Source: JAAYAY01 sp964429355 (GTDB lineage: Bacteria; Planctomycetota; Planctomycetia; Pirellulales; Thermoguttaceae). From it: a stretch of DNA of 16,688 bases. This document shows, in pieces, positions 7,182-16,108 of the stretch. The position numbers were made by a program, and so were the translations under genes. Each line of letters opens with the position of its first letter. The first letter of the stretch is position 1. Location of the stretch: positions 1 to 16,688 of the forward strand of contig CAYSCH010000204.1 of assembly GCA_964429355.1 (NCBI GenBank), written 5' to 3'. The notes beneath the pieces are model-generated. The model was not told the DNA's origin and did not search any database. It saw only the letters and a list, made by a program, of their open reading frames with translations.

Positions 7182-10100
7182 TACCAGGTGCCGTATCGAA
7201 TCAGGTTGTAGGCGAGGCTGTCATCAACATCGATTGTGTCGTTCTTGACTCCGTCGGACGAACGGGCGTAGACCATGTCGAAGTAGACGGCCTCGAGCTG
7301 GTAGGTCGTGGCGGCCGTGTCTCGCAGGATCGCCGAGTTGTCGTGGCCGAGGAGAGTGTCGGCGCCGCTTGAATCATACAGATAGGCCCGATCGCTCGAC
7401 CCGTCGGTGCTGGAACCTGAAGCCGTCACGAAGTGGAAGCCTCTCACGTATTGGTAGAAGGATCCAGCCGTGTTGGTCAACGTGCTGTAGGTCGGATAGG
7501 CGCGGTAGATATTGCCACCCGAAGCAGAGCCGGTCAACGTGGCCGTGTCGGCTCCGCCGCGGTTCGAGTAGGCGTAGAACCGCTTGAACCCGCTGGCCGT
7601 TGTGTCCGACCACGGCGCCGCCCGGTCCATGGCGACCGTAGCCGGGTCGGCGGTCAGGGCATCGGTACCCGTGCTGTCGTAGAGGTAGGCGTAGGTAATG
7701 GCCGTGCTGGGGGAACTGGCCGTTACCGTATCGAAGCCTCGGGCGTAGAAGTAGAAGGAGCTGCTCGATTCGGTGAGGATGCTGTAGTCGGGGTAGTCGT
7801 AGAGCCGGTTCGCCGTCGTGGCAGCCCCAGTCAGGGTGGCCGTATCGCTGCCGCCGTAGGTGGCGTAGGCATAGGTGCGGCGGAAGCCGGTGGCGGTTGT
7901 CGTGGTGGCCTCCGGGGTGCCGATCCCACGAGTGAGGATCACCTCGGTCGGGTCGGCCTCGAGCGTGTCGCCCTGCGGGCTGTCGTAGAGGAAGGCGTAG
8001 TTGTTCGTGCTGCCGGGAGCGTTGATGTCCACCTCATCAAAACCATTGGCCCGATACGAATAGGTTCGGGTCGAGTCTATCAGGCGGCTGTAGCCGGTAT
8101 AGCTGTAGAGGCGGTTGGAGCCGGCCGAGCCGGTCATCGTGACCGAGTCGTCCCCCGTGCCGGCATCGACCGTGATCGTTTCGATGTTCGCGGCATGAAT
8201 CTGGTAGGTCTGGCCGAGCACGTCGGCGGAGCCGGGTGTGAGCGTGGCGGTTTCGTCCTGGCTCGTGCCGTGGATCACAATACTGTCCGTGCCGCCGAGG
8301 CCGTCGATGTGGATCGCGTCGCAAAGGGCCGGGTCGTAGGTGGCCAGCACACCGTTGACTGTAACCCGATGCAGGGAACTGCCGACAATACCGGGCTCGA
8401 CAACGATGACGTCGTTTGCCGCTGCATTGCCGGAGAGGTAGATCCATTCAGTGACGTTGGTGACGGTGATGGCCAGCACGGCCGTGCCGTCGGGCGTACC
8501 TGCGATCGTCGCGTCGTCTACTTCCACGGTAACGTCGAGTTGCGGATTCGTCTCGAAGTCGAGCGCCGCACCCGCAACCAGGAAGAGCTCGCTACCGAGG
8601 ATCTCGAACATGGCCGCATCGGCGCCGGCGAGGCTCAGCACGTTGGTGCCCAGGCCGTCGTCGGTGACGACGATGTCGGCGAGCTTGATGCGGCTGGAAG
8701 TGTCGGTATTTTCGGGCAGCGTGGTGAGCGTCGGTGTCAGCGACACGGTCGGCGGGGTGTTTACGGGCGTCAGTCGATTACCGAAGTCGATCTCATCCAC
8801 GAGGCCGCCGGCCATCAGGGCGACTGCATGGGTGCCGGGCAAGCGAGCGTTGGCCGACGCGACATACACATCGTAAAATCCGCCCGTGTCGCCGGAAACA
8901 AGGTTGGTGTCGAGGCTATTGAAGGCCACCGACATTCCGTCGTCACTGATGGCAAGGCCGGACAACCAGTAGGGTGCGACGAGGGCTTCCGTACCATCGG
9001 CCGCAATGCTGGCGCGCCGGGTGCTGGCAGCTTGCCGGTCGTATACGAACAGATCGATCTGCCCGTTTGTGTCATCCGGAACGAGATTTGTCGCGGCAGA
9101 GAAGAAGGCAACGTAGCGCCCGTCGTCGCTGAATTCGGGAGCGTAGCTTCCGCCGTTCGTGGGCAGGGAACTCATGCCGCGGGTGATCCATTCCGTTGTG
9201 CCGGTCAGTCGATCCCGAACAAAGACATCGGGGACGGCGTTGAAATCACCCGGTACGACGTCGTACGCGGTCGTGACAAAGGCAATATAGCGTCCGTCAC
9301 CGCTGATGGCGGGAAAATAGGAGACACCGCCGTCGATCTGGGATCCGTCGCGGGCCACGCTGACTCGCTCGATCGTACCCGTGGTCAACTCGTGAACGAA
9401 CACGTCGTAGAATCCGTTCGTGTCGCCGGGCACGAGGTCTTCCGCGCCGGACCAGAACACGACGAAATGACCGTCGTCACTGATCTGCGGTTCGTCGCTG
9501 GCTCCCGTCACTTGATTGCCGGTGCCGTCGACGCTTACGCGAGTCGTCGTTTTGAATTGACGATCGTAGACGAAAACGTCGCGTACGTCATTTGTGTCGC
9601 CCGTTACCAGGTTGGTGGCGTCGGATGCAAAAGTCACGTAGCGTCCGTCGCCGCTGATCGAAGGAGCGTAGCTTGTGCCGTTCGCCTCGGTTCCATCGGA
9701 ATGTACGCTGATTCGTTCAAACACGCCTGTCGACAGGTCGACAACGAATACATCTTGCATGCCATTGGTATCCCCGCTGGCGACAAGATTGGTGGCCTCA
9801 GAAGTGAAGGCGATGATCTGACCGTCGTCACTGATAGCAGGATACAGCGAGTGCCCGTTCGGTTCCATGCCGCCGGCCAGGATCGTGACCCGTTGATGGA
9901 GGCCAGTCTGACGATTCTGCAGGTAGATATCGGCGAACCCCGCCATGTCTCCCGGCAGCAGGTCGGAGGCCGCCGAAACAAACGCGACGTAGCGCCCATC
10001 TGCGCTGAGAGACGGGAAAAGCGAATCGCTATTGCTCGAAGTCCCGTCGGACTTCGCGCTGACTCGCTCGATGCCGCCCTCCGCGGGATCGGGCCAGGTC

Positions 10101-13100
10101 TGCGTGGAGTCCGCCGGGACGATTTCCGACACGGTGTAGGTACCGGGTTCAAGGCCGGTGAAAGCGTAGCCTCCGTCGCCGGCGGTCAATTGACTCGGTT
10201 CGCCGGAGTCGAGTTGGCCGTTGTTGTTCAGGTCGAGATAGACCGTCACTTCGCCCGACCCCGTTTCGTCGCCGTCCTGTTGGCCGTCGCCGTCCAGGTC
10301 GTTCCACTTCACGCCCCGGATCTCTCCGGAGGTGCTGACGTTGCCGAAGTCGAGGCCATCGACGATTTCTCCGCCTCCCAACGTGACGACATGGACCGAT
10401 GGTGCCGGGATTCCTTGAGCACGATGCATGACGGTCAGGTCATCGACATCGTACTCGCCGGCGTAGACGAACTGGCCGTCGGGGCTGACGACCACCGATT
10501 CGACGCCGTGGAGCCAACCAAGGCCGGTGGTCGTCCTGGTGACGGAAGCATAGGAAAGCAGTCCGGTAGCGATGTCGCGATCGAAGACAGAGACGGCATT
10601 ATCGTAGGTGCCGGCAACGTAAACGTGCAGTCCGTCAGGAGAAACATCCAGCGCCCAGGGGCCCAAGAGCCCGTCGACTCCGGGGTCGCTATCGCGGTGG
10701 GTTTCCAGATGGGTCAGAATTCCGGTCGCCGGATCGCGGCCGAAAACGACCAGGGCATGGGCATGATTGCCGACGGAATAGAGGTTCTCGCCGTCGTCGC
10801 TCAAGGCGATGGCAAACAAGCCATCGAGTCCGTCGACGCCGCCCGTACCGCCCCACGTGGTTGCCAGATAGCTCAGGCTGCCGTCGACCGAATCGCGTTG
10901 GAAGGCGACCAACGCATCCTCTCCGCTGCTGACGTAGACATGGGCTCCGTCAAGTGAGACCGTCACGGAAATCGGGCCCACAAGTCCGTCGATGCCACCA
11001 GAGCCGTCGATTTGTGACTCCAATTGCGTCAATTGGCCCGTCGCGCTGTCGCGTGAAAACACCGTCAGAGCATCGCTGCCGTTGGCCGTGACGTAGAGTT
11101 GCGTTCCATCGGGGCTGAATGCCAGGTCGTTCGGTGCAACCAGGTTGGTGACGCCGGCCATTCCATTCTTGACCGTCTCGACGAACGCGAGTTCGCTCGT
11201 CGCCGCATTCCGGCTGAACACGGCGATCCCATGATCGAGGACCCCTGCGGCGTAGACGTGTTTGCCGTCGGGACTGACGACGACGGAGATCGGATCATCG
11301 AGACCGTCGACGCCGCCCGTGCCGTCGCGTTCCACCTCCACGAACGTGAGACGTCCGGTCTGCGGATCTCGCGAGAAGACGGCAAGTTCGTCTTCGAGGT
11401 AGCCGACCGCGTAGGCGGACGTTCCGTCGGGGCTGAGGGTAACGTCGCGGACGCCGTTGAGTCCGTCGGCGTTGTATTCGTCCTCCACGATCTGTAGCTC
11501 TGTCAGATCGCCCGTGGGGTTCGGGTAGGCAAGCGGGTAAGTCTGCCGGAATCCGTCGGGGGTTACTTCCGCCACGGTGTAGGCGCCGGGGGCCAGACCT
11601 GTGAACTGGTAAGACCCGGTTTCGTCAGTACCGGTCGTTCCCGGATCGTCCACCGAGGTGATTGCCATCGGCTCGCCGTCGTCGAACTCGCCGTTTTCGT
11701 TGAGATCGAGGTAGATCGTCACGCCGGCCAGCCCAGGTTCGCCGGCATCCCAGACGGAGTCCGCATCGAGGTCGTGCCATTTGGTGCCGTGGAGCGTGTG
11801 GACCTCACGACTGCCGAAATCGATGCCTTCCACCAGTTCGTGAGGCTCCAGGGAAACCAGGTGCGAGGTCCTGTCGCGGGAGAAAACGACCACGGCGTCA
11901 TCTCCGCCGCCGGCCACGTAGAGGTGGCTGCCGTCAGGCGATACGGCGACCCCGTGGGGATAGCCGAGTCCGTCGGGCACGTCCACCCCGTCCTTGAGAA
12001 TCTCCAGCACCGAGAGTCTGCCGGTCAGCGTATCGCGTCGGAACACGGTGACGGCGTGATCGCCGTTGCCGGTGGCATAAACGTACCTGCCGGTGGGGTC
12101 GAAGGTCAGGCAATACGGGCTGGCGATTCCGTCCATGTCCCAGACGCCGTCCCTCAGTACCTCGACGAGAGTGAGCAGTCCGGTGGCGATGTCTCGAGCG
12201 AAAATTCCCACAGCGTCGCTGGCAGTCCCCGTCGTGTAGACGTGGCGGCCGTCGGGGCTGACCTCGACACTGCTGGCCAAGGAGAGACCGTAAACGGCAG
12301 CATCGGCGAATGATTGAATCACCGTAAGACGTCCGGTCGAGAGATTTCGGGTGTAAACGCCGAGCGAGTGGCCGTTGTCGGACGTGACGTAGACGTGCAT
12401 GCCGTCGGGACTGATGCTGACCCCGCTCGCATAGCGTGGTCTTCCCGGCAGAACGCTCGGCGAAACATAAGTCAACAACCCCGTGGAAGGATCGCGGCTG
12501 AAAATCTGCAGCCCGTCGTCCCAAGTGGCCACATAGACGTGCTTGCCGTCGGGACTGACGACCGAATCCATGGGCCAACCGAAGTAGTCGACGCCGCCGA
12601 CCCCGTCTCGCACCGTCTGGATCCAGGTCAGCCTTCCGGTTGTTGAATCGCGGCTGGCGACGAAGAGTTGGCCGTTCTGGGCAGCCGTTGCGTAGACGTG
12701 GCTTCCGTCCGGGCTGACCGTGATGGAAGTGACCCACAAGTAAGGCGAGTGCATTTCGACGAACTGGAGTTCACCGGTAACCATATTCCGCGAGAAGACG
12801 CTGAAGCAGCGATCGCCGGAGGAGACGGTATAGACGTGCCTTCCATCCGGACTCACAGCGATTTCCTGGACGCCGTCGAGGCCGTCGGCCCCGTCCGCTC
12901 CGTCCCGCAAGTATCCGGCGTACGTGAGCCTGCCGGTGCCGTTGTCGGGCGAAGAAGGATGCGTGCCCGCCTGGCCGTCGGGGACGACCTCGCGGACGGC
13001 GTAGTCACCCGGCACGACGTCCGTGAAAATGTAGGTGCCCGCCTCGTCGATCCCTTGGGTGGCGGGATCGTCGTCGCCAGTCATCGTTGTCGGCTCGCCG

Positions 13101-16100
13101 TCGTCTAGCCGGCCGTCCTCGTCGAGGTCAAGGTAGATGGTCACTCCGGGGAAGCCGGGCTCGCCTTCGTCGCGGATACCGTCGCCGTCAAGGTCGTCCC
13201 ATTTCGTACCGCCAATCTCGCCGTGAAGCGACTGGTTGCCGAAGTCGGCGACCTGGGTGTCACCGGGTCCGACGTCCACGACTTGCCCGCGGAGCGTGTC
13301 GCGTGTGAACAGCGTTACGTTGAAGTCGGGATAGGGGGCGCTGGTGTAGATATGTTGACCGTCTGGAGAAATCGTGATCGTTCCCACATACGTAAGACAA
13401 TCCACCCCCGGATCGCCTTGCCGGACGATCTGAAGCTCGCGGAGCTTGCCGGTGTCCTGATCGCGAATGAAGGTCGCCACGCTATTGCCGGAGTAGGCCG
13501 TAACATAGACCCGCGAGCCGTCGGGGCTCACGACGAGTTCCTTGGGAAAGTCGAGGCCATGGGTCCAAATCGTATTCTTCACATTCTGAACGACGGTAGC
13601 CATTCCGCTGACAGGGTCGAGTTGGAGCACTGCCAGGTTGCGTCCCACATCGCTCGTGGTGTAGAGATGGCTGCCGTCAGGACTCATGGCTAGGTACGTC
13701 GGAAAGTACAGCTCGAGGTCTTCCGTATCGCCGTGAACCGTGCCGATCTCTGTCACTGTGCCGGCCGCAACGTCGCGTTCGAACACTCGTATCAAGCTGT
13801 TGTTTCGGCTCGTTGTGTACACAAACCGACCGTCGGGGCTCACGACTACGTCGCTTGCGTAAGGGTTGGTAACCGTTTGAATCTGGGTCAATCGTCCCGT
13901 CAGGGCGTCGCGACCGAACACGCTCAGCGCGTTCTCTTCGGTGCTGACGGCGTAGATGTGGTCCCCGTCGGGGGTGACGGCCAGTTCGAGCACATTATCC
14001 AACTTGTCGGCGTCGACGCCGTCTTGGAGCTCATGGATGAACGAGATAGTTCCGGTAACTGCATCTCGGTTGAAGGCGGCGAGTACCTCTCCGCCCGTGG
14101 AAGTACTGGAAAGAGCCGCCACATAGACGTGCGCCCCGTCCGGACTGATCAGCACTTCGTTTGCCGACTCGACGGTGGGCAGGCCGATGTCGGCTCCCTT
14201 CACCAGTTGGCTCAACGAAAGCGATCCCGTGGCGTCATCGCGGGCGAGAACGAGGACCGCCATGCTGCCGGTCGGCATGTGCTTGCAGGTAACGTAGAGG
14301 TGGCGTCCGTCCGGGCTGAAACTGATCCCGCTCGAACCCGCGACATCGGTCATGCCCACGTTGGGGGCGCGGTACGTCACGGTATGAGCAAGCCCGCCCG
14401 GCGGCGTGTCCGGTACGTTCGGGTGAGTCTGGGCGTAGCCGGCGGGTACAACCTCCGAAACGACATAGCGCCCCGCATCGAGCGGCGAAAATGCATAGGT
14501 TCCGGTTTCGTCGGTGCCCACCGTGAGCGGATCGTCCTCTGCCGTCGCCGCGCTCGGTTCGCCGTCGTCGAGCAGACCGTTGCGGTTGAGATCGAGGTAG
14601 ATCATCACACCAGCCAGTCCGGGCTCGCCGGCATCCCAGACGCCGTCCGCATCGAGGTCTTCCCACTTGGTGCCGCGGATTTCGGTAGGTGGCTCCGAGT
14701 ACGTGGCGAAGAGGATGTCCTGGTCGTCGCCGATCATCCCGCCGAGGCTGTCATCGGAATGCCAAACCGCCACCCAATTACCCGCCCCGTCCGTGGTTAT
14801 CTGGGAAGACCGGTCGTCTCCGGAATCGGATCCGGAGTTGCTGTTCAAGGGTGCGGGGGCGCTCCAGGTGACGCCGCCGTCCACGGAATGCGAGACGAGA
14901 ATGTCCCAGTCGGTGCTGAGAGACTCCCACACGGCGACCCAATCCCCCGCCCCGTCGGTCGCGATCTGGGGGCTCCAGTCATGTTCGGAATCCGAAGCGG
15001 CGTTGTTGTTCAACTGTGCCGCTGCGGTCCAAGTGGCGCCGGCATCGGCCGAATGCGACATGAGGATGTCGTAGTCGTTGCCGCTCCCGCCCAGGTTGTT
15101 CCAGGAGTACCACACGGCGACCCAATTGCCCGCCTCATCAGTCGTCACTTGGGGACCGGAATCGGGTTCGGAATCCAATCCCGCGGTGCTGTTCAAGGGA
15201 GCCAGCGCGGTCCAGGCGGCACCGGCGTTGGTCGAACGCGATACGAAGAGATCCACGTCGGTGCCGATCGTCCCGCCCAGGCTGTCATCGGACTCCCATA
15301 CGACAACCCAGTTGCCCGCCCCGTCGGACGTTATTTGGGCGGCACGGTCATTTCCGGAATCCGAACCGGCGTTGCTGTTCAAAGGCACCGGAGCAGTCCA
15401 GGTAACGCCGGCGTCGGTCGAATACGAGACGAGGAGATCCACGTCGGTGCCGATGCTCCCGCCCAGACTGTCTGTGGACTCCCATACGGCGACCCAACTG
15501 CCTCCCCTGTCGGTGGTGAGCTGAGGGTACCGATCGTGTCCGGAATCCGAACCGGCGTTGCTGTTGAGAGGTACCGGGTCGGTCCAGGTGACGCCGGAGT
15601 TGTTCGAACGCGACACCAGGATGTCAAAGTCGTAAGGGGCACTGTGCTGACCTGCCCACACGGCGACCCAGTTACCCGCCCCATCGGTCGTTACTTGGGG
15701 GACAGAGTCCGATCCGGTATCGGATGCCGCATTAGTGTTCAAGGCTGCCGGAGCGGTCCATGTCGCGCCACCGTCGACCGAACGCGAAATGAGGATATCC
15801 CGATCAGTACCGATCGTCCCCTCCAGGCTATCAAGGGAGTGCCACACCGCGACCCAGTTGCCCGCGCCGTCGGTGGTTACCTGGGCGTACCCATCATCCC
15901 CGGAATCCGAAGTGGCGTTGGTGTTCAGCACCGCGGGTGCGCCGAACGAGAGTGAACCGTCTATCGAAAGCATCCGCCGATCTTCCAGCGGCTCAACGGC
16001 AATCCTCCGCCGACTGGGTAGCAGCCGCCCTCGACCAGCCCCGCTTGGCGACATACATGCAATAGAACCCCACAAACGACCGAACCATGACCCTTTCGGC

Positions 16101-16102
16101 AT
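7181..16102 (-). CDS. Giant extracellular multi-propeller protein with LEPR-XLL motif, SdrD_B-like domains and a Tyr-rich solenoid (2973 aa)
   Basis: This is a predicted secreted or surface structural/adhesive protein; no enzyme active site is recognisable. The LEPR-XLL-type motif VEPLEDRRMLS (36-46) marks large exported planctomycete proteins; no classical signal peptide is seen. Next come seven Asp-box/BNR-like repeats (47-470). Four SdrD_B-like domains open at 475, 962, 1437 and 1928 with GxKWxDLDxDG and DLNxNGxxDxGEP, probably calcium-binding. Each is followed by a seven-repeat propeller: three YVTN/lactonase-like with SPDGxHVY repeats, then one TolB/PD40-like. Each propeller is closed by a (I/A/L)DFG(N/S) strand at about 955, 1430, 1920 and 2440. 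A cadherin-like domain (2449-2550, TLPENTD, DFETNPQ) and a solenoid (2552-2973) ending NLIRYGTW complete it. The ATG at 16102 is chosen for its Shine-Dalgarno site and the promoter; a start at 16192 would add 30 unlikely residues. A close tandem paralogue ends 186 bp upstream. Confidence 0.88.
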   Translation of the reverse strand: MPKGSWFGRLWGSIACMSPSGAGRGRLLPSRRRIAVEPLEDRRMLSIDGSLSFGAPAVLNTNATSDSGDDGYAQVTTDGAGNWVAVWHSLDSLEGTIGTDRDILISRSVDGGATWTAPAALNTNAASDTGSDSVPQVTTDGAGNWVAVWAGQHSAPYDFDILVSRSNNSGVTWTDPVPLNSNAGSDSGHDRYPQLTTDRGGSWVAVWESTDSLGGSIGTDVDLLVSYSTDAGVTWTAPVPLNSNAGSDSGNDRAAQITSDGAGNWVVVWESDDSLGGTIGTDVDLFVSRSTNAGAAWTALAPLNSTAGLDSEPDSGPQVTTDEAGNWVAVWYSWNNLGGSGNDYDILMSHSADAGATWTAAAQLNNNAASDSEHDWSPQIATDGAGDWVAVWESLSTDWDILVSHSVDGGVTWSAPAPLNSNSGSDSGDDRSSQITTDGAGNWVAVWHSDDSLGGMIGDDQDILFATYSEPPTEIRGTKWEDLDADGVWDAGEPGLAGVMIYLDLNRNGLLDDGEPSAATAEDDPLTVGTDETGTYAFSPLDAGRYVVSEVVPAGYAQTHPNVPDTPPGGLAHTVTYRAPNVGMTDVAGSSGISFSPDGRHLYVTCKHMPTGSMAVLVLARDDATGSLSLSQLVKGADIGLPTVESANEVLISPDGAHVYVAALSSTSTGGEVLAAFNRDAVTGTISFIHELQDGVDADKLDNVLELAVTPDGDHIYAVSTEENALSVFGRDALTGRLTQIQTVTNPYASDVVVSPDGRFVYTTSRNNSLIRVFERDVAAGTVTEIGTVHGDTEDLELYFPTYLAMSPDGSHLYTTSDVGRNLAVLQLDPVSGMATVVQNVKNTIWTHGLDFPKELVVSPDGSRVYVTAYSGNSVATFIRDQDTGKLRELQIVRQGDPGVDCLTYVGTITISPDGQHIYTSAPYPDFNVTLFTRDTLRGQVVDVGPGDTQVADFGNQSLHGEIGGTKWDDLDGDGIRDEGEPGFPGVTIYLDLDEDGRLDDGEPTTMTGDDDPATQGIDEAGTYIFTDVVPGDYAVREVVPDGQAGTHPSSPDNGTGRLTYAGYLRDGADGADGLDGVQEIAVSPDGRHVYTVSSGDRCFSVFSRNMVTGELQFVEMHSPYLWVTSITVSPDGSHVYATAAQNGQLFVASRDSTTGRLTWIQTVRDGVGGVDYFGWPMDSVVSPDGKHVYVATWDDGLQIFSRDPSTGLLTYVSPSVLPGRPRYASGVSISPDGMHVYVTSDNGHSLGVYTRNLSTGRLTVIQSFADAAVYGLSLASSVEVSPDGRHVYTTGTASDAVGIFARDIATGLLTLVEVLRDGVWDMDGIASPYCLTFDPTGRYVYATGNGDHAVTVFRRDTLTGRLSVLEILKDGVDVPDGLGYPHGVAVSPDGSHLYVAGGGDDAVVVFSRDRTSHLVSLEPHELVEGIDFGSREVHTLHGTKWHDLDADSVWDAGEPGLAGVTIYLDLNENGEFDDGEPMAITSVDDPGTTGTDETGSYQFTGLAPGAYTVAEVTPDGFRQTYPLAYPNPTGDLTELQIVEDEYNADGLNGVRDVTLSPDGTSAYAVGYLEDELAVFSRDPQTGRLTFVEVERDGTGGVDGLDDPISVVVSPDGKHVYAAGVLDHGIAVFSRNAATSELAFVETVKNGMAGVTNLVAPNDLAFSPDGTQLYVTANGSDALTVFSRDSATGQLTQLESQIDGSGGIDGLVGPISVTVSLDGAHVYVSSGEDALVAFQRDSVDGSLSYLATTWGGTGGVDGLDGLFAIALSDDGENLYSVGNHAHALVVFGRDPATGILTHLETHRDSDPGVDGLLGPWALDVSPDGLHVYVAGTYDNAVSVFDRDIATGLLSYASVTRTTTGLGWLHGVESVVVSPDGQFVYAGEYDVDDLTVMHRAQGIPAPSVHVVTLGGGEIVDGLDFGNVSTSGEIRGVKWNDLDGDGQQDGDETGSGEVTVYLDLNNNGQLDSGEPSQLTAGDGGYAFTGLEPGTYTVSEIVPADSTQTWPDPAEGGIERVSAKSDGTSSNSDSLFPSLSADGRYVAFVSAASDLLPGDMAGFADIYLQNRQTGLHQRVTILAGGMEPNGHSLYPAISDDGQIIAFTSEATNLVASGDTNGMQDVFVVDLSTGVFERISVHSDGTEANGTSYAPSISGDGRYVTFASDATNLVTGDTNDVRDVFVYDRQFKTTTRVSVDGTGNQVTGASDEPQISDDGHFVVFWSGAEDLVPGDTNGFYDVFVHELTTGTIERVSVARDGSQIDGGVSYFPAISGDGRYIAFVTTAYDVVPGDFNAVPDVFVRDRLTGTTEWITRGMSSLPTNGGSYAPEFSDDGRYVAFFSAATNLVPDDTNGQIDLFVYDRQAASTRRASIAADGTEALVAPYWLSGLAISDDGMSVAFNSLDTNLVSGDTGGFYDVYVASANARLPGTHAVALMAGGLVDEIDFGNRLTPVNTPPTVSLTPTLTTLPENTDTSSRIKLADIVVTDDGLGTNVLSLAGADAAMFEILGSELFLVAGAALDFETNPQLDVTVEVDDATIAGTPDGTAVLAITVTNVTEWIYLSGNAAANDVIVVEPGIVGSSLHRVTVNGVLATYDPALCDAIHIDGLGGTDSIVIHGTSQDETATLTPGSADVLGQTYQIHAANIETITVDAGTGDDSVTMTGSAGSNRLYSYTGYSRLIDSTRTYSYRANGFDEVDINAPGSTNNYAFLYDSPQGDTLEADPTEVILTRGIGTPEATTTTATGFRRTYAYATYGGSDTATLTGAATTANRLYDYPDYSILTESSSSFYFYARGFDTVTASSPSTAITYAYLYDSTGTDALTADPATVAMDRAAPWSDTTASGFKRFYAYSNRGGADTATLTGSASGGNIYRAYPTYSTLTNTAGSFYQYVRGFHFVTASGSSTDGSSDRAYLYDSSGADTLLGHDNSAILRDTAATTYQLEAVYFDMVYARSSDGVKNDTIDVDDSLAYNLIRYGTW
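7184..7580 (-). repeat. Direct repeat, copy 1: 3' end of the giant gene
   Basis: These 397 bp match 16292-16688 with 19 mismatches and no gaps by my manual alignment (about 95% identity). The encoded ends differ at only 6 of the last 118 residues. Identity stops at the stop codon: TAG here, TGA in the other copy, with unrelated DNA beyond. Confidence 0.95.
7184..8449 (-). repeat. C-terminal solenoid of about eight ~50-residue repeats
   Basis: This encodes residues 2552-2973. From about 2652 the repeats alternate two flavours. One has DTATLTGS and Y-x-Y followed by ARGFDTVTAS; the other has AYLYDSxGxDxLxADPxxV followed by GFxRxYAY. Together they form a super-repeat of about 100 residues. The final copy is cut after roughly 20 residues (NDTIDVDDSLAYNLIRYGTW). 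The pattern suggests a beta-solenoid; the fold is inferred. Confidence 0.7.
8453..8758 (-). other. Cadherin-like domain of the giant protein
   Basis: Residues 2449-2550 begin NTPPTVSL and carry LPENTDTSSRIKLADIVVTDD, AMFEI, LDFETNPQLDVTVEVDD and a closing LAITVTNV. This is the usual order of a bacterial cadherin-like repeat, with likely calcium ligands in PEN, DFE and DD. It separates the propeller modules from the solenoid. Confidence 0.7.
8774..10321 (-). repeat. Module 4: SdrD_B-like domain with an inserted TolB/PD40-type propeller
   Basis: Residues 1928-2443. The opening half is VKWNDLDGDGQQDGDETG to VSEIVPADSTQTWPD (to about 2005). Seven repeats of the form (S/G)DGRYVAFxSxATNLVPGDTNGxxDVFVxDRxTG then run to about 2422. 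THAVALMAGGLVDEIDFGN closes the module. This propeller is of a different family from modules 1-3. Confidence 0.75.
10337..11794 (-). repeat. Module 3: SdrD_B-like domain with an inserted YVTN/lactonase-like propeller
   Basis: Residues 1437-1922. The opening half is LHGTKWHDLDADSVWD to AEVTPDGFRQTYP. Seven SPDG/SLDG/SDDG..VY blade motifs follow at about 1557, 1610, 1663, 1716, 1767, 1821 and 1873. The closing strand is VHVVTLGGGEIVDGLDFGN. Confidence 0.78.
11810..13219 (-). repeat. Module 2: SdrD_B-like domain with an inserted YVTN/lactonase-like propeller
   Basis: Residues 962-1431. The opening half is EIGGTKWDDLDGDGIRDEGE to VREVVPDGQAGTHP. Seven blade motifs lie at about 1083, 1130, 1183, 1231, 1282, 1335 and 1388. 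The closing strand is HLVSLEPHELVEGIDFGS. Confidence 0.78.
13232..14680 (-). repeat. Module 1: SdrD_B-like domain with an inserted YVTN/lactonase-like propeller
   Basis: Residues 475-957. The opening half is IRGTKWEDLDADGVWDAGEP to SEVVPAGYAQTHP. Seven blade motifs lie at about 595, 653, 710, 755, 807, 859 and 912. The closing strand is GQVVDVGPGDTQVADFGN. Confidence 0.78.
14693..15964 (-). repeat. Seven Asp-box (BNR/sialidase-like) repeats of the giant protein
   Basis: Residues 47-470 contain seven units of about 55-62 residues starting LN(T/S)NAxSDSG and continuing TTDGAGNWVAVW, LGGxIGTDxDIL and SxSxDxGxTWTAP, the last being the Asp-box pattern. The seventh unit lacks the Asp-box, while an extra WTAP-like strand (FGAPAVLNTN) sits at the start, as expected for a closed seven-blade ring. 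Sialidase catalytic residues are not identifiable. Confidence 0.8.
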
Positions 16103-16108
16103 GATCGT

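Noticed and set aside
7433..10957. 1174-codon plus-strand open frame
   Set aside because: Antisense to the repetitive giant gene. The product is low-complexity Val/Arg/Gly/Asp-rich sequence mirroring the repeats, with no domain.
13733..15955. 740-codon plus-strand open frame
   Set aside because: Antisense to the Asp-box repeats. Its apparent repeats (GDPIARPVGR-like) are the reverse reading of those units.
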